Source of the DNA: Anaerolineales bacterium UBA1136
GTDB taxonomy: Bacteria > Chloroflexota > Anaerolineae > Anaerolineales > UBA11657
NCBI GenBank assembly: GCA_002311455.1
Contig: DCAJ01000091.1
Span: 1 to 16,932 of the forward strand
Direction: 5' to 3'
Length of the DNA: 16,932 bases
Numbering within the stretch: position 1 is the stretch's first letter; the number at the start of each line of letters is the position of its first letter. The notes beneath the pieces are model-generated. The model was not told the DNA's origin and made no database searches. It saw only the letters and a program-made list of their open reading frames with translations. Positions 6,830 to 14,708 of the stretch are shown piece after piece. Position numbers and translations under genes: made by a program.

Positions 6830-7555
6830 ATGACCGAGTTACTATATTTGTCAGACTCATACTTAAGAGAATTTGATGCAAGTGTACTAGAAGTTTCTGA
6901 GCAAGGACACCTCAGACTTGATCGTACGGCTTTTTACCCAGGGGGTGGTGGACAGCCATTTGATTGCGGCACCCTCGATTATGCCCATAATAAATATGAT
7001 GTTGTTGGAGTTATCAGGCAGGACAATCTTATATGGCATGTTGTTGATGGTTTAGATGGTCCAGGTGTAGGTCAAACTGTAAAAGGGGTTATTGATTGGG
7101 AATTACGTTATAAGCTGATGCGTACACACACTGCTATGCATATCCTTTGTGGAGTTGTATGGCGGGATTATGGTGCTAGTGTGACTGGTGGCAATATGTC
7201 TCCTTTGCGTGGTAGGATGGATTTTGAATTTGTGAATATGCGTGCTGAATTAGTTCAAGAGATTGAAGAAAAAATTAATATTGAGGTAAATGCATTTCGG
7301 GACATTGCAGTGGAAATTGTGCCTAGGGAAGAGGCGTTTCAGATTCCGGATTTGATACGTACGAAGATAAACTTGCTTCCAAAGGGTATCAAAGAGGTGC
7401 GTACAGTAGAAATTATAGGGCTTGATTTACAAGCTGATGGTGGCACCCATGTTTCTAATACATCAGAGGTTGGTGTAATGAAAGTGGTGGATTATAAGAG
7501 TAAAGGGAGAATCAATAAACGAATTGTAGTAGAAATTGGTGTGAGAAATAATTGA
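6830..7555 (+). CDS. alaX: Alanyl-tRNA editing protein, AlaX type
   Basis: This 241-residue free-standing editing protein hydrolyses mischarged Ser- or Gly-tRNA-Ala. It has an N-terminal half like the AlaRS pre-editing region, with the glycine-rich motif FYPGGGGQPFD (residues 35-45), then the editing domain with zinc-site HTAMH (100-104) and ADGGTHVSNT (202-211). In AlaRS the last motif is CGGTH; here Asp203 stands in the cysteine position and His207 is kept. ATG 6830 gives the usual MTELLYLSDSYL-type start; an in-frame TTG at 6815 is possible but has AGAGG directly against it. The TGA stop overlaps the ileS ATG by one base (TGATG), so AlaX is coupled to ileS, an unusual partner. AlaX identity is strong; substrate preference is not readable. 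Confidence 0.93.
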   Translation: MTELLYLSDSYLREFDASVLEVSEQGHLRLDRTAFYPGGGGQPFDCGTLDYAHNKYDVVGVIRQDNLIWHVVDGLDGPGVGQTVKGVIDWELRYKLMRTHTAMHILCGVVWRDYGASVTGGNMSPLRGRMDFEFVNMRAELVQEIEEKINIEVNAFRDIAVEIVPREEAFQIPDLIRTKINLLPKGIKEVRTVEIIGLDLQADGGTHVSNTSEVGVMKVVDYKSKGRINKRIVVEIGVRNN

Positions 7556-10500
7556 TGAGATTTCGACCAGTAAAATCCGAACTTGATGTAGGGAAGCTTG
7601 AGCTAGATATACTTGAGTTTTGGCAGACTAACGATATATGTAATCGCTCAGTACAATCCCGACAGGGTAATGAGATATACGTGTTTTATGAAGGACCGCC
7701 TACAGCGAATGGTATGCCGGGCAGTCACCACGTTCTTTCACGGGCTTTTAAGGACATATACCCTCGTTATCGAGCTATGCGCGGGTACTACGTGTTGAGA
7801 AGGGGTGGTTGGGATACGCATGGTTTGCCTGTGGAAATAGAAGTAGAAAAGCAACTGGATCTTGCGGGAAAAGAACAAATAGAAGCTTACGGTATCTCTG
7901 AGTTTAACACTAGGTGTAGGCAATCAGCTCTGGAATATATTCAGGAGTGGGAGAAACTTACTGATCGAATCGGGTTCTGGGTGGATCTTGAAGCCGCATA
8001 CGTGACTTTTGAGAATGATTACATCGAATCCATATGGTGGATTTTGAAGCAGCTATGGGAAAAGGAGTTGATTTATCAAGGGTTTAAGGTGGTGCCTTAT
8101 TGTGCGCGCTGTGGTACTGCCCTTTCTGATCATGAGCTTTCATTAGGTTATCAGGAAAACACTGCCGACCCGTCGGTTTATGTAAAGTTTCCGCTAAAAG
8201 ACGATCCTAATACTTCTCTGTTAATATGGACAACTACTCCTTGGACTCTACCCGGCAATGTAGGTGTAGCTGTAAATCCTGACATAGTCTATGTAACAGT
8301 GCAATTAGAAGATGGTGACCGCATAATTGTAGCGAAGGAATTGTGCCAGGATATATTTGAAGAGGATAACACTTACAGTATTGTAAATGAAACTGTAGGT
8401 GCAGAACTGCAAGGACTGCAATATGAGGCTCCCTATAATTTTCTACCCTTTGAAGGTGCAGCGCATTACATAATGCTGGCAGATTTTGTAACTACTGACG
8501 AAGGTTCAGGAATAGTACACATAGCACCAGCATTTGGTGCGGACGATATGGCCATGTCAATTAAGTATGGTTTGCCAGTACTAATGACTGTGGATGAAGA
8601 GGGGCGCTTTGTTGACTCGATCACCCCTTGGGCCTCCATGTGGGTTAAGGATGCGGACCCACTCATTACTGAGGATTTGCGTAAGCGCGGATTGTTGTTG
8701 AAATCTGATACTTATTTGCATACCTATCCTTTTTGTTGGCGGTGTAATACTCCATTACTGTATATGGCTCGAAGTACTTGGTACATAGCTACCACTAAAC
8801 ACAAGAATCGTTTGGTAGAACTTAATCAGACTATCAATTGGTATCCATCGCATATTCGCGATGGACGTTTTGGAAACTGGTTAGAGAATAATGTTGACTG
8901 GGCACTGGGACGGGAACGCTACTGGGGTACTCCATTGCCAATATGGATAGATGAAGACGGTGATTGGTTGTTGGTTGGATCTGTGAAAGAGCTGTCAGAT
9001 TTGGCCAACCGCGACCTTTCTGAACTTGATTTGCACAGACCTTTCGTTGATGAAATCACATTTCGAAACCCGAAAACTGGCAAGACAATGCGGCGTGTGC
9101 CAGAGGTGATAGATGTATGGTTTGATTCAGGTGCAATGCCATTGGCGCAATGGCATTATCCATTTGAGAATAATACACAATTTAAGGAACAGTTTCCTGC
9201 AGATTATATATGTGAGGCTGTGGATCAAACTCGTGGTTGGTTTTACTCATTACATGCCATCTCTACTATGTTATTCGACAGCGTGGCCTTTAAAAACGTT
9301 GCATGTTTAGGGCTTATATTGGATGAATCTGGTCAAAAGATGTCTAAATCTAAAGGTAATATTGTTGACCCATGGGATGTGCTCAATATGCACGGCGCAG
9401 ATGCTTTTCGATGGTATCTTTATACAGCAAGTCCGCCTGGTCAAGAAAGGCGCTTTTCAGTAGATTTGGTAGGAGACGTAGTACGTAGTTTTACTCTTAC
9501 TTTGTGGAATACTTATGTGTTTCTTGTGACTTACGCTAATTTGGATGACTGGTCTCCTAGCGTACCTGATAAATCTTCAAAAGATGCAGTATCTGAACTA
9601 GACCGGTGGATTATATCGGAGTTACATGACCTAGTTAAAGGTGTAACTGATGCGCTAGAACATTACGATGCTACTGGTGCTACTAGGCCCATTGAGCGTT
9701 TTGTAGATTTATTGTCCAACTGGTATGTGCGTCTTTCGCGACGTAGATTTTGGAAGACTGAGGATGATGGTGATAAGCATGCTGCATATGCAACTCTGTA
9801 TCAGTGTCTTCTTACTGTAAGTAAACTGTTAGCACCTTCCATGCCATTTATATCTGACGCCATTTACCGAAATTTGACGATTGACGAGGAGGTTTCAACA
9901 GAATCTGTACATCTTGCTGATTGGCCAGAATACGACCTAAATCTTATTGATGATGAGTTAAATAGAGAAATGCGATTGGTCCAGAAGCTCGTCTCTCTAG
10001 GCCATAATGCGCGTCAGAGCGCCCAATTGAAAGTGCGACAGCCATTAGCAGAGGTTGTTTTTTGGGCCGGAGGTTATACGCAAGGTGAACTAATTGAACG
10101 ATATTCAGGATTGATTTCGGACGAATTGAATGTTAAACAAGTAAGATGGTTAGATTCTGCCGATGAGGCTGTTGTCTATACCTTACATCCATTACCTAAG
10201 CAATTGGGTCAAAAATATAGAAGTCGTTTTCCCGCTATTAGGGAAGCGATCCAAAAGTTGGATACGGCAGTTGCCGCAGATAAATTGCTTGATGGGAAAA
10301 GCATTATAGTAGATATTGGATCTGAAACAATTGAAATATTATCAGGAGAAGTTGAAGTACGTGTTGAATCTAAAGAGGGTTTCGCTACTGCTGAGGATGG
10401 CGGCCTAGTTGTAGGGTTGGTCACAGACCTGAGTCCCGACCTCGTGCTGGAAGGACTGGCTCGTGAAGTAGTACGTAGAGTACAGGATTTGCGAAAGTCT

Positions 10501-10698
10501 AGTGGGTTTGACATTTCTGATCGTATTAGGATCACTTATACTGCGACTAGTCTTTTGTCTGATGCCATAGAACAGCATCGCGATTACATCATGGGAGAGG
10601 CATTAGCATTATCCTTAGGTTCTGATAAGGATGTTGAAGGAGTAGTGGAGACTATAGGCAATGAGACATTGACCTTAAGATTGGATAGAGGCAAATGA
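7555..10698 (+). CDS. ileS: Isoleucyl-tRNA synthetase, type 2 (IleRS2), with altered GXHH signature
   Basis: This 1047-residue class I synthetase charges tRNA-Ile. The start of the catalytic domain reads GPPTANGMPGSHHV; Gly56-Ser57-His58-His59 takes the place of HIGH. KMSKS is intact at residues 595-599. The CP1 editing domain shows TTTPWTLPGN and GSGIVHIAPAFGADD. Zinc-type CARC and CWRC pairs are present, followed by GERYWGTPLP-like sequence (here GRERYWGTP) and WFDSGAMP. The long C-terminus lacks the zinc finger of E. coli-type IleRS1, and length and motifs fit IleRS2, the eukaryote-like form tolerant of mupirocin. ATG 7555 overlaps the alaX stop (TGATG); TTG 7552 is an alternative. The TGA overlaps the lspA start (ATGA). 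Identity is near certain. Confidence 0.98.
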   Translation: MRFRPVKSELDVGKLELDILEFWQTNDICNRSVQSRQGNEIYVFYEGPPTANGMPGSHHVLSRAFKDIYPRYRAMRGYYVLRRGGWDTHGLPVEIEVEKQLDLAGKEQIEAYGISEFNTRCRQSALEYIQEWEKLTDRIGFWVDLEAAYVTFENDYIESIWWILKQLWEKELIYQGFKVVPYCARCGTALSDHELSLGYQENTADPSVYVKFPLKDDPNTSLLIWTTTPWTLPGNVGVAVNPDIVYVTVQLEDGDRIIVAKELCQDIFEEDNTYSIVNETVGAELQGLQYEAPYNFLPFEGAAHYIMLADFVTTDEGSGIVHIAPAFGADDMAMSIKYGLPVLMTVDEEGRFVDSITPWASMWVKDADPLITEDLRKRGLLLKSDTYLHTYPFCWRCNTPLLYMARSTWYIATTKHKNRLVELNQTINWYPSHIRDGRFGNWLENNVDWALGRERYWGTPLPIWIDEDGDWLLVGSVKELSDLANRDLSELDLHRPFVDEITFRNPKTGKTMRRVPEVIDVWFDSGAMPLAQWHYPFENNTQFKEQFPADYICEAVDQTRGWFYSLHAISTMLFDSVAFKNVACLGLILDESGQKMSKSKGNIVDPWDVLNMHGADAFRWYLYTASPPGQERRFSVDLVGDVVRSFTLTLWNTYVFLVTYANLDDWSPSVPDKSSKDAVSELDRWIISELHDLVKGVTDALEHYDATGATRPIERFVDLLSNWYVRLSRRRFWKTEDDGDKHAAYATLYQCLLTVSKLLAPSMPFISDAIYRNLTIDEEVSTESVHLADWPEYDLNLIDDELNREMRLVQKLVSLGHNARQSAQLKVRQPLAEVVFWAGGYTQGELIERYSGLISDELNVKQVRWLDSADEAVVYTLHPLPKQLGQKYRSRFPAIREAIQKLDTAVAADKLLDGKSIIVDIGSETIEILSGEVEVRVESKEGFATAEDGGLVVGLVTDLSPDLVLEGLAREVVRRVQDLRKSSGFDISDRIRITYTATSLLSDAIEQHRDYIMGEALALSLGSDKDVEGVVETIGNETLTLRLDRGK

Positions 10699-11210
10699 GT
10701 TCTATAATATCCTTGCTGAGCAGAAAATACATGCTATATGCAATTGCATTGATAGCTATTGTGGTTGATCAATACACTAAGCTGTTAGTAAGGAAAAATA
10801 TGGTTGCTGGGGAAACTATAATGGTGCACCCTGCACTTCGTAATATATTTGACCTGACTTATACTACCAATACAGGAGTTGCTTTTGGGATGTTCAAGGA
10901 GATTGGCCCAGTTGTCTCTGTGCTTGCTATATTGGTGGTTGCTATAATAATTTACTACAATAATCAATTATCTGAACGAGATGTTTGGTTACGTGTGGCA
11001 CTGGGAATGCAGATGGGAGGTGCCATAGGCAACAATCTAATTGACCGTCTTTTCCTAGGATCAGTTGTTGATTTCTTGCATATTCACTATTGGCCGATTT
11101 TCAATGTTGCCGATTCATGTATTACCGTTGGAGTAGTAATAATAGTGGTACTAATGATTCGGGAAATAGTCCAGGAGAAACTTATTAAGCAATTCGGGTC
11201 TAATGATTGA
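10695..11210 (+). CDS. lspA: Lipoprotein signal peptidase (signal peptidase II)
   Basis: This 171-residue inner-membrane aspartic protease cleaves signal peptides from diacylglyceryl-modified prolipoproteins. Four hydrophobic segments are visible: about residues 12-27, 66-85, 92-112 and 142-158. Family motifs are VVDQYTKLLV near the N-terminus, TTNTGVAFGMF, GGAIGNNLIDR, and the two catalytic aspartates in GSVVDFLHIH (Asp126) and FNVADSCITVG (Asp140). The start codon ATG 10695 overlaps the ileS stop by four bases, and the stop lies inside the next gene. An ileS-lspA-rluD order is common in bacteria, so this is a standard operon position. Nothing essential is missing. Confidence 0.97.
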   Translation: MSSIISLLSRKYMLYAIALIAIVVDQYTKLLVRKNMVAGETIMVHPALRNIFDLTYTTNTGVAFGMFKEIGPVVSVLAILVVAIIIYYNNQLSERDVWLRVALGMQMGGAIGNNLIDRLFLGSVVDFLHIHYWPIFNVADSCITVGVVIIVVLMIREIVQEKLIKQFGSND

Positions 11211-12165
11211 TTCTGATAGTGTGGATACAGGAAACACTCAGGTTGTTAAATTTCATGACTCAGATAGAGGAAAAAGGTTGGATGTAGCCTTAACTGAGGG
11301 TGCATCAGGTCTTTCGCGTTCCCAAATCCAACGTTTGGTTAGTCAGGGAAACGTAATTGTAGACGGTATCGTATCGTCCAAATCAGGCACTATGATTCGT
11401 GGAAGTGAAACAGTCACGATTCGTGTTCCTCCTCCATTGCCAACAACAGTAGTGAGTGCAGAGGCTATCCCACTAGATATTGTCTATGAGGACAATGATT
11501 TAATAGTAGTTGACAAACCTTCTGGCATGGTAGTACATCCTGCATCTGGCCACAGAAGTGGCACACTAGTGAACGCTGTTCTAGCACATGATCCAAAGAT
11601 GACTGGAGTTGGAGGGGAGAGGAGACCGGGTGTTGTACATCGTCTCGACAAAGACACCTCCGGGCTTATCGTTATCGCAAAAAATGATTTTGCACACAGG
11701 TTCTTGCAGGCTCAATTCAAAGAACGCACTGTTGAAAAAAGTTATCTAGCACTAGTCTATGGTGTTCCTCCATCGCCAAAGGGTCGTGTGGAAACTGCGA
11801 TTGGTAGGGACAAAAAATTTCGAAAGCGTATGGCTGTTTATCATGAAAAAAGCAGCAGGGCTCGATTTGCGATCACTAGATATAGTACTTTAGAGTGTTT
11901 TCAGGAATTTACTTTGTTGGAAATAAAGCCCATAACTGGTCGTACACACCAAATTCGTGTACACATGTCTTATTTGGGTTGTCCCATTGTGGGAGATTCG
12001 CTTTATGGAAGTCGCAGAACAGTCAAAGAATCATACGGATTGGAACGACAATTTCTGCATGCGGCGCGCCTACAGATTGCCATTCCCAATGGTGGTAGTC
12101 GGGATTTTACTAGTCCTTTGCCAATAGACCTGGAAACCGTTTTGATACAGTCAAGAAGCATGTAA
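11203..12165 (+). CDS. rluD: RluA-family 23S rRNA pseudouridine synthase, RluD-like
   Basis: This 320-residue protein converts specific uridines in rRNA to pseudouridine. An N-terminal S4 RNA-binding domain (residues ~20-75, GKRLDVALTEGASGLSRSQIQRLVSQGNVIVDG) is followed by the catalytic domain: DNDLIVVDKPSGMVVHPASGH, then GVVHRLDKDTSGLIVIAK with catalytic Asp149, ITGRTHQIRVHMSYLGCPIVGDSLYG and QFLHAARL. All RluA-family motifs are intact. An S4 domain with this catalytic core favours RluD (or the similar YlyB) over RluA, which lacks S4; the exact target uridines cannot be told. ATG 11203 overlaps the lspA end by eight bases. Confidence 0.93.
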   Translation: MIDSDSVDTGNTQVVKFHDSDRGKRLDVALTEGASGLSRSQIQRLVSQGNVIVDGIVSSKSGTMIRGSETVTIRVPPPLPTTVVSAEAIPLDIVYEDNDLIVVDKPSGMVVHPASGHRSGTLVNAVLAHDPKMTGVGGERRPGVVHRLDKDTSGLIVIAKNDFAHRFLQAQFKERTVEKSYLALVYGVPPSPKGRVETAIGRDKKFRKRMAVYHEKSSRARFAITRYSTLECFQEFTLLEIKPITGRTHQIRVHMSYLGCPIVGDSLYGSRRTVKESYGLERQFLHAARLQIAIPNGGSRDFTSPLPIDLETVLIQSRSM

Positions 12166-12182
12166 GTTGGGGAATATAATCT

Positions 12183-13223
12183 ATGGATATCATTGATCTG
12201 CGGTCTGATACGGTTACTCAACCCACTCCTGCTATGAGGGAGGCTATGGCTAAAGCCATTGTTGGGGATGACGTATATGGAGAGGATCCTACAGTAAACC
12301 GTCTACAGGAAATTGCTAGCGAACTAACTGGAAAGGAAGCTGCGTTATATGTTGTATCTGGAACTATGGGTAATGTGGCAGCAACTCTTGCTCATACTCA
12401 AAGAGGTGACGAAATGATTTGTGGGCTTAAATCCCATATATATCGTAACGAGCAAGGAGCTATGGCCGCATTAGCTGGGGTACAGGCTCGACCATTAGAG
12501 GAAGAATATGATGGTACATTGGATATTCAGAAAATTGAATCCGCAATCCAGATTAGTGACGATCATCATCCTATTACTCGTGTAGTTGCAATAGAAAACT
12601 CACATAATATTTGTGGTGGTGTACCTATTAGTCCAGCGTACATTGAGTCATTAGGCAAACTCACGTTGCAGTACGGGCTCAGATTGCATCTAGATGGTGC
12701 GCGCTTGTTTAACGCTGCAGCAGCACTTGGAGTTTCAGCTAAGGATCTAGTAGGACCAGCTGACTCTGTATCTATCTGTCTTTCTAAAGGTTTATGTGCT
12801 CCTGTCGGATCAGTTCTTTGTGGTGACGCTGAATTCATACATAGGGCTCGTAGAGCTCGAAAGGTTTTGGGTGGCGGAATGCGTCAGGCAGGAGTATTAG
12901 CTGCAGCAGGTATTATAGCGTTGACAGATATGCCAGCACGGTTGGTTGTTGATCATCAGAATGCTACATTGCTAGCGAAATCATTGGCTGCACTACCTGG
13001 AATTTCCTTGGAACGAAATTCTGCATCAACAAACATGGTTTACTTTCAGTTGGATGAGGATGTAGCATATTCTGGGCATGAAGTCAGTAGTTCTCTAAAG
13101 CAAGAAGGAGTTTTGTTGGATTTGGTCAGCACAAGAGGTTTTAGGGCAGTAACGCACTATGAGATAAATAGTGACATGATAGAACATACAGTTCAGGTGC
13201 TCAATCAAGTTATAGCGAGCTAA
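12183..13223 (+). CDS. ltaE: Low-specificity L-threonine aldolase, PLP-dependent
   Basis: This 346-residue fold-type I PLP enzyme cleaves L-threonine or L-allo-threonine to glycine and acetaldehyde. The opening IDLRSDTVTQPTPAMREAMA and GDDVYGEDPTVNRLQ are hallmarks of the family, followed by VSGTMGNVAA, ENSHNICGGVP, LHLDGARLFNAA (the cofactor-ring aspartate) and ICLSKGLCAPVGS with the PLP-binding Lys202, then GGGMRQAGVLAAAGI. Length is normal. GGGGA at 12169-12173 is about nine bases before the ATG, and the gap after rluD is 17 bases, so it is probably the last gene of the alaX-ileS-lspA-rluD run. No clear terminator follows; the tRNA promoter begins 21 bases after its stop. Family call is strong. 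Confidence 0.94.
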   Translation: MDIIDLRSDTVTQPTPAMREAMAKAIVGDDVYGEDPTVNRLQEIASELTGKEAALYVVSGTMGNVAATLAHTQRGDEMICGLKSHIYRNEQGAMAALAGVQARPLEEEYDGTLDIQKIESAIQISDDHHPITRVVAIENSHNICGGVPISPAYIESLGKLTLQYGLRLHLDGARLFNAAAALGVSAKDLVGPADSVSICLSKGLCAPVGSVLCGDAEFIHRARRARKVLGGGMRQAGVLAAAGIIALTDMPARLVVDHQNATLLAKSLAALPGISLERNSASTNMVYFQLDEDVAYSGHEVSSSLKQEGVLLDLVSTRGFRAVTHYEINSDMIEHTVQVLNQVIAS

Positions 13224-13244
13224 ATGATAAGACACTGGTTGTTC

Positions 13245-13274
13245 TTGACTTTCGGTTCGAGGCGATGGTATACT
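13245..13274 (+). promoter_or_regulatory. Predicted promoter of the tRNA-Asp gene
   Basis: TTGACT (13245-13250) and TATACT (13269-13274) are each five of six consensus bases and are 18 bases apart. Transcription would start near 13281, a few bases before the mature tRNA 5' end, which fits a stable-RNA promoter. Confidence 0.7.
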
Positions 13275-13288
13275 GCGTCGCATTCATT

Positions 13289-13362
13289 GGTCCCGTGGTG
13301 TAGCGGTTTAACATGCTGCCCTGTCAAGGCAGAGATCGCGGGTTCGAATCCCGTCGGGACCG
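13289..13362 (+). tRNA. tRNA-Asp (anticodon GTC)
   Basis: The 74-base gene folds as a full cloverleaf. The acceptor stem is GGTCCCG (13289-13295) with CGGGACC (13355-13361). The anticodon stem is CTGCC/GGCAG around loop CTGTCAA, giving anticodon GTC (13323-13325). The T arm is CGGGTTCGAATCCCG. The discriminator base is G (13362), a known identity element for aspartate. The 3' CCA is not encoded (GCAC follows), so CCA must be added by nucleotidyltransferase. The gene stands at the point where base composition changes, and tRNA 3' ends are common integration sites. Confidence 0.98.
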
Positions 13363-13375
13363 CACGTATTTACAT

Positions 13376-13401
13376 GCCTGGGTATTGCCTGAAGCCCGGG
13401 C
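13376..13401 (+). other. GC-rich hairpin just after tRNA-Asp
   Basis: GCCTGGG (13376-13382) pairs with CCCGGGC (13395-13401), seven pairs with one G·U, around a 12-base loop. It lies 13 bases after the tRNA and could end its transcript, but no T-run follows (TGTATCG), so it may just be part of the Rieske remnant's 5' region. Confidence 0.25.
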
Positions 13402-13416
13402 TGTATCGCAAGGTAG

Positions 13417-13662
13417 AACGCAACTTTCGGCCGATGCCCGCATCAGTTAGCCCCACTCAGCCGATGCAGATTGCAGGGTACGGTCATTTGTAACGCCGAG
13501 ACAAATTGGGAAACACAGTGGGCTCATGATGGAGAGGTCCTGGTATGTCCAGGGCATGGCATGGAATTTGATATCAAGACAGGCAAGGCGTTTGGGTACG
13601 ACTTGACCTTGCGTACTTATGATGTTGTGGTAGTTGACGACTGGGTTACAATTGTAGTATAA
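13417..13662 (+). pseudogene. Rieske [2Fe-2S] domain without a usable start (probable 5'-truncated remnant)
   Basis: The frame is open from 13417, after TAG 13414-13416, to TAA 13660-13662: 81 residues. Both Rieske boxes are present, CPH (RCPHQLAPL, 13435-13443) and CPGH (VLVCPGHGMEFDIKTGKA, 13546-13557), about 35 residues apart, followed by LRTYDVVVVDDWVTIVV, a normal C-terminus. The only plausible starts in frame (TTG 13471 onward) come after the first box and would lose half the cluster ligands, so roughly 30 N-terminal residues are missing. A neighbouring frame just upstream reads LPEARAVSQGRTQL, which resembles the lost start of such proteins, so a frameshift between about 13415 and 13435 is possible. 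When intact it would be a small electron-transfer or oxygenase-associated ferredoxin. Confidence 0.6.
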
Positions 13663-13663
13663 A
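13634..13663 (+). promoter_or_regulatory. Predicted promoter of the ECF transporter operon
   Basis: TTGACG (13634-13639) and TATAAA (13658-13663), each five of six consensus bases, are 18 bases apart and lie in the last codons of the Rieske remnant. Transcription would start near 13670, a few bases before the first paired base (13676) of the leader RNA described next. Confidence 0.6.
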
Positions 13664-13675
13664 GAGTTCAGGCTC

Positions 13676-13779
13676 TTCCTCGGGCTTGTAGCTACAATAT
13701 TGCCGAGATAGGCCCTCGGAGGGTTGGAGGCATAGGATAATAATGATTGCCAAAAAGGGCGGAGGACAAACCCGAAGAA
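13676..13779 (+). ncRNA. Structured leader RNA, riboswitch candidate
   Basis: A closing stem joins 13676-13684 (TTCCTCGGG) with 13771-13779 (CCCGAAGAA), eight pairs with one mismatch. Inside are a palindrome TTGTAGCTACAA (13686-13697), a hairpin CCGAG/CTCGG (13703-13707, 13715-13719) and GGCA/TGCC (13729-13732, 13748-13751). A multi-branched element starting at the predicted transcript start and sitting ~100 bases before a vitamin- or metal-type importer is the usual riboswitch position. GGGTT (13721-13725) could instead pair with AACCC (13769-13773) and break the closing stem, a possible switch. No known consensus (TPP, cobalamin, FMN, preQ1, THF) matches by eye. Confidence 0.45.
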
Positions 13780-13817
13780 AAGAAAATTTCTGGAAGTAAC
13801 CGCAGTAATAATTAGTC

Positions 13818-13846
13818 GTAGAGATTTGTTGCATGTCTCGCTCTAC
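13818..13846 (+). promoter_or_regulatory. Hairpin before the ECF S-gene ribosome binding site
   Basis: GTAGAG (13818-13823) pairs with CTCTAC (13841-13846); an inner GAGA/TCTC register is also possible. It lies 19 bases before AGGAGGG and has no T-run, so it is not a terminator. It could be part of the expression platform of the leader RNA. Confidence 0.35.
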
Positions 13847-13879
13847 AATATTCGACCACCCTAAGAGGAGGGAATCACA

Positions 13880-14677
13880 ATGTCACAGCAAAACATGAAA
13901 CAACGTAGGGGTGCCATAGCCGGTATACCGGTAGCATACCTTGCAATATGGGGGGCTATCATCGCTGTTGCCGCAATACTGCCGGCAATTCCACTTATTG
14001 GAGGTGGGACGTTTGGAGGACAAGAGTTTATCCTGGCGCTGCCTGGCGTACTGTTCGGGCCATTGGGCGGTCTGGTCGCGGCGTCTGTGGGTAGTTTCGT
14101 TGCAAGTCTAATCGCTCCAGCCACTGCATATTTCGGCCTGCTCACTTTCTATGTGGCGGCAATTGCGGCTCTGACAGCCGGTTTATTGATGAAGAACACG
14201 CGCAGTGCCCGCCTTTGGGTACTTGTACTATACGTCGTGGGCGCGCTCGCGTGGCCACTTGTGCCAGCGTTTTCTAGTATAGGGGCGTATGTTTACGCCA
14301 AATTCGCGTACTGGCCAATGCACGCAACTGCGCTTTTGGGTATATGGGCCTCTCCCTGGGCCGTGAAGCAAATACGCACCTTTGATCCCAAGCGTGTTCC
14401 TCTAGGCCTAGCTGTCATCTCGTGGACAGCTTACATGGTGAACCACATCTGGCTTAGCCTAGGATATTCCTACCTGTATCCCCAGGGCCCTGAGTCATGG
14501 GTTTTTGCGTTCATGTCCGGAGTAGTACCTGTGCAACGGATACTACTGACCGTCGGATCGGTAATTGTTGGGTCGGCAGTCGTCATAGCTCTCCATCGTG
14601 CAGGGGTACGCTTTCCAGGCGATTCAGGGTCGGCACTAGCCCAGGAAGACGAGGAAGTAGAAGAGGAAGTAGAATAG
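13880..14677 (+). CDS. ECF-transporter S-component-like membrane protein, substrate unknown
   Basis: This 265-residue protein has about six or seven hydrophobic segments, the main ones near residues 14-36, 48-72, 80-100, 110-130, 140-160, 172-195 and 215-240. It ends in a very acidic tail (AQEDEEVEEEVE). The stretch EFILALPGVLFGPLGGLVAASVG, with small residues near the N-terminus, resembles S components, the substrate-binding subunits of energy-coupling-factor importers. The genes for two ATPases and EcfT follow directly, which strongly supports this role. At 265 residues it is longer than most S components (about 170-200). No family signature fixing the substrate (biotin, thiamin, riboflavin, Ni/Co) was recognised. 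AGGAGGG (13866-13872) is a near-perfect ribosome binding site seven bases before the ATG. G+C is clearly higher than in the left part of the window. Confidence 0.75.
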   Translation: MSQQNMKQRRGAIAGIPVAYLAIWGAIIAVAAILPAIPLIGGGTFGGQEFILALPGVLFGPLGGLVAASVGSFVASLIAPATAYFGLLTFYVAAIAALTAGLLMKNTRSARLWVLVLYVVGALAWPLVPAFSSIGAYVYAKFAYWPMHATALLGIWASPWAVKQIRTFDPKRVPLGLAVISWTAYMVNHIWLSLGYSYLYPQGPESWVFAFMSGVVPVQRILLTVGSVIVGSAVVIALHRAGVRFPGDSGSALAQEDEEVEEEVE

Positions 14678-14708
14678 GTAACTTAGAGTGCTACGGCTTA
14701 TGACTAGA

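Noticed and set aside
13224..13493. 89-codon open frame reading through the tRNA-Asp gene
   Set aside because: It spans the complete tRNA and its promoter, has no recognisable protein, and overlaps the Rieske frame; it is a chance open frame.
13676..13779. TPP riboswitch in the ECF leader (GCCGAGAT, GGATAATAATG)
   Set aside because: The order is reminiscent, but the CTGAGA, CCTGATCTGG and CCAGCG core strings are missing or wrong, so a normal TPP riboswitch is not supported.
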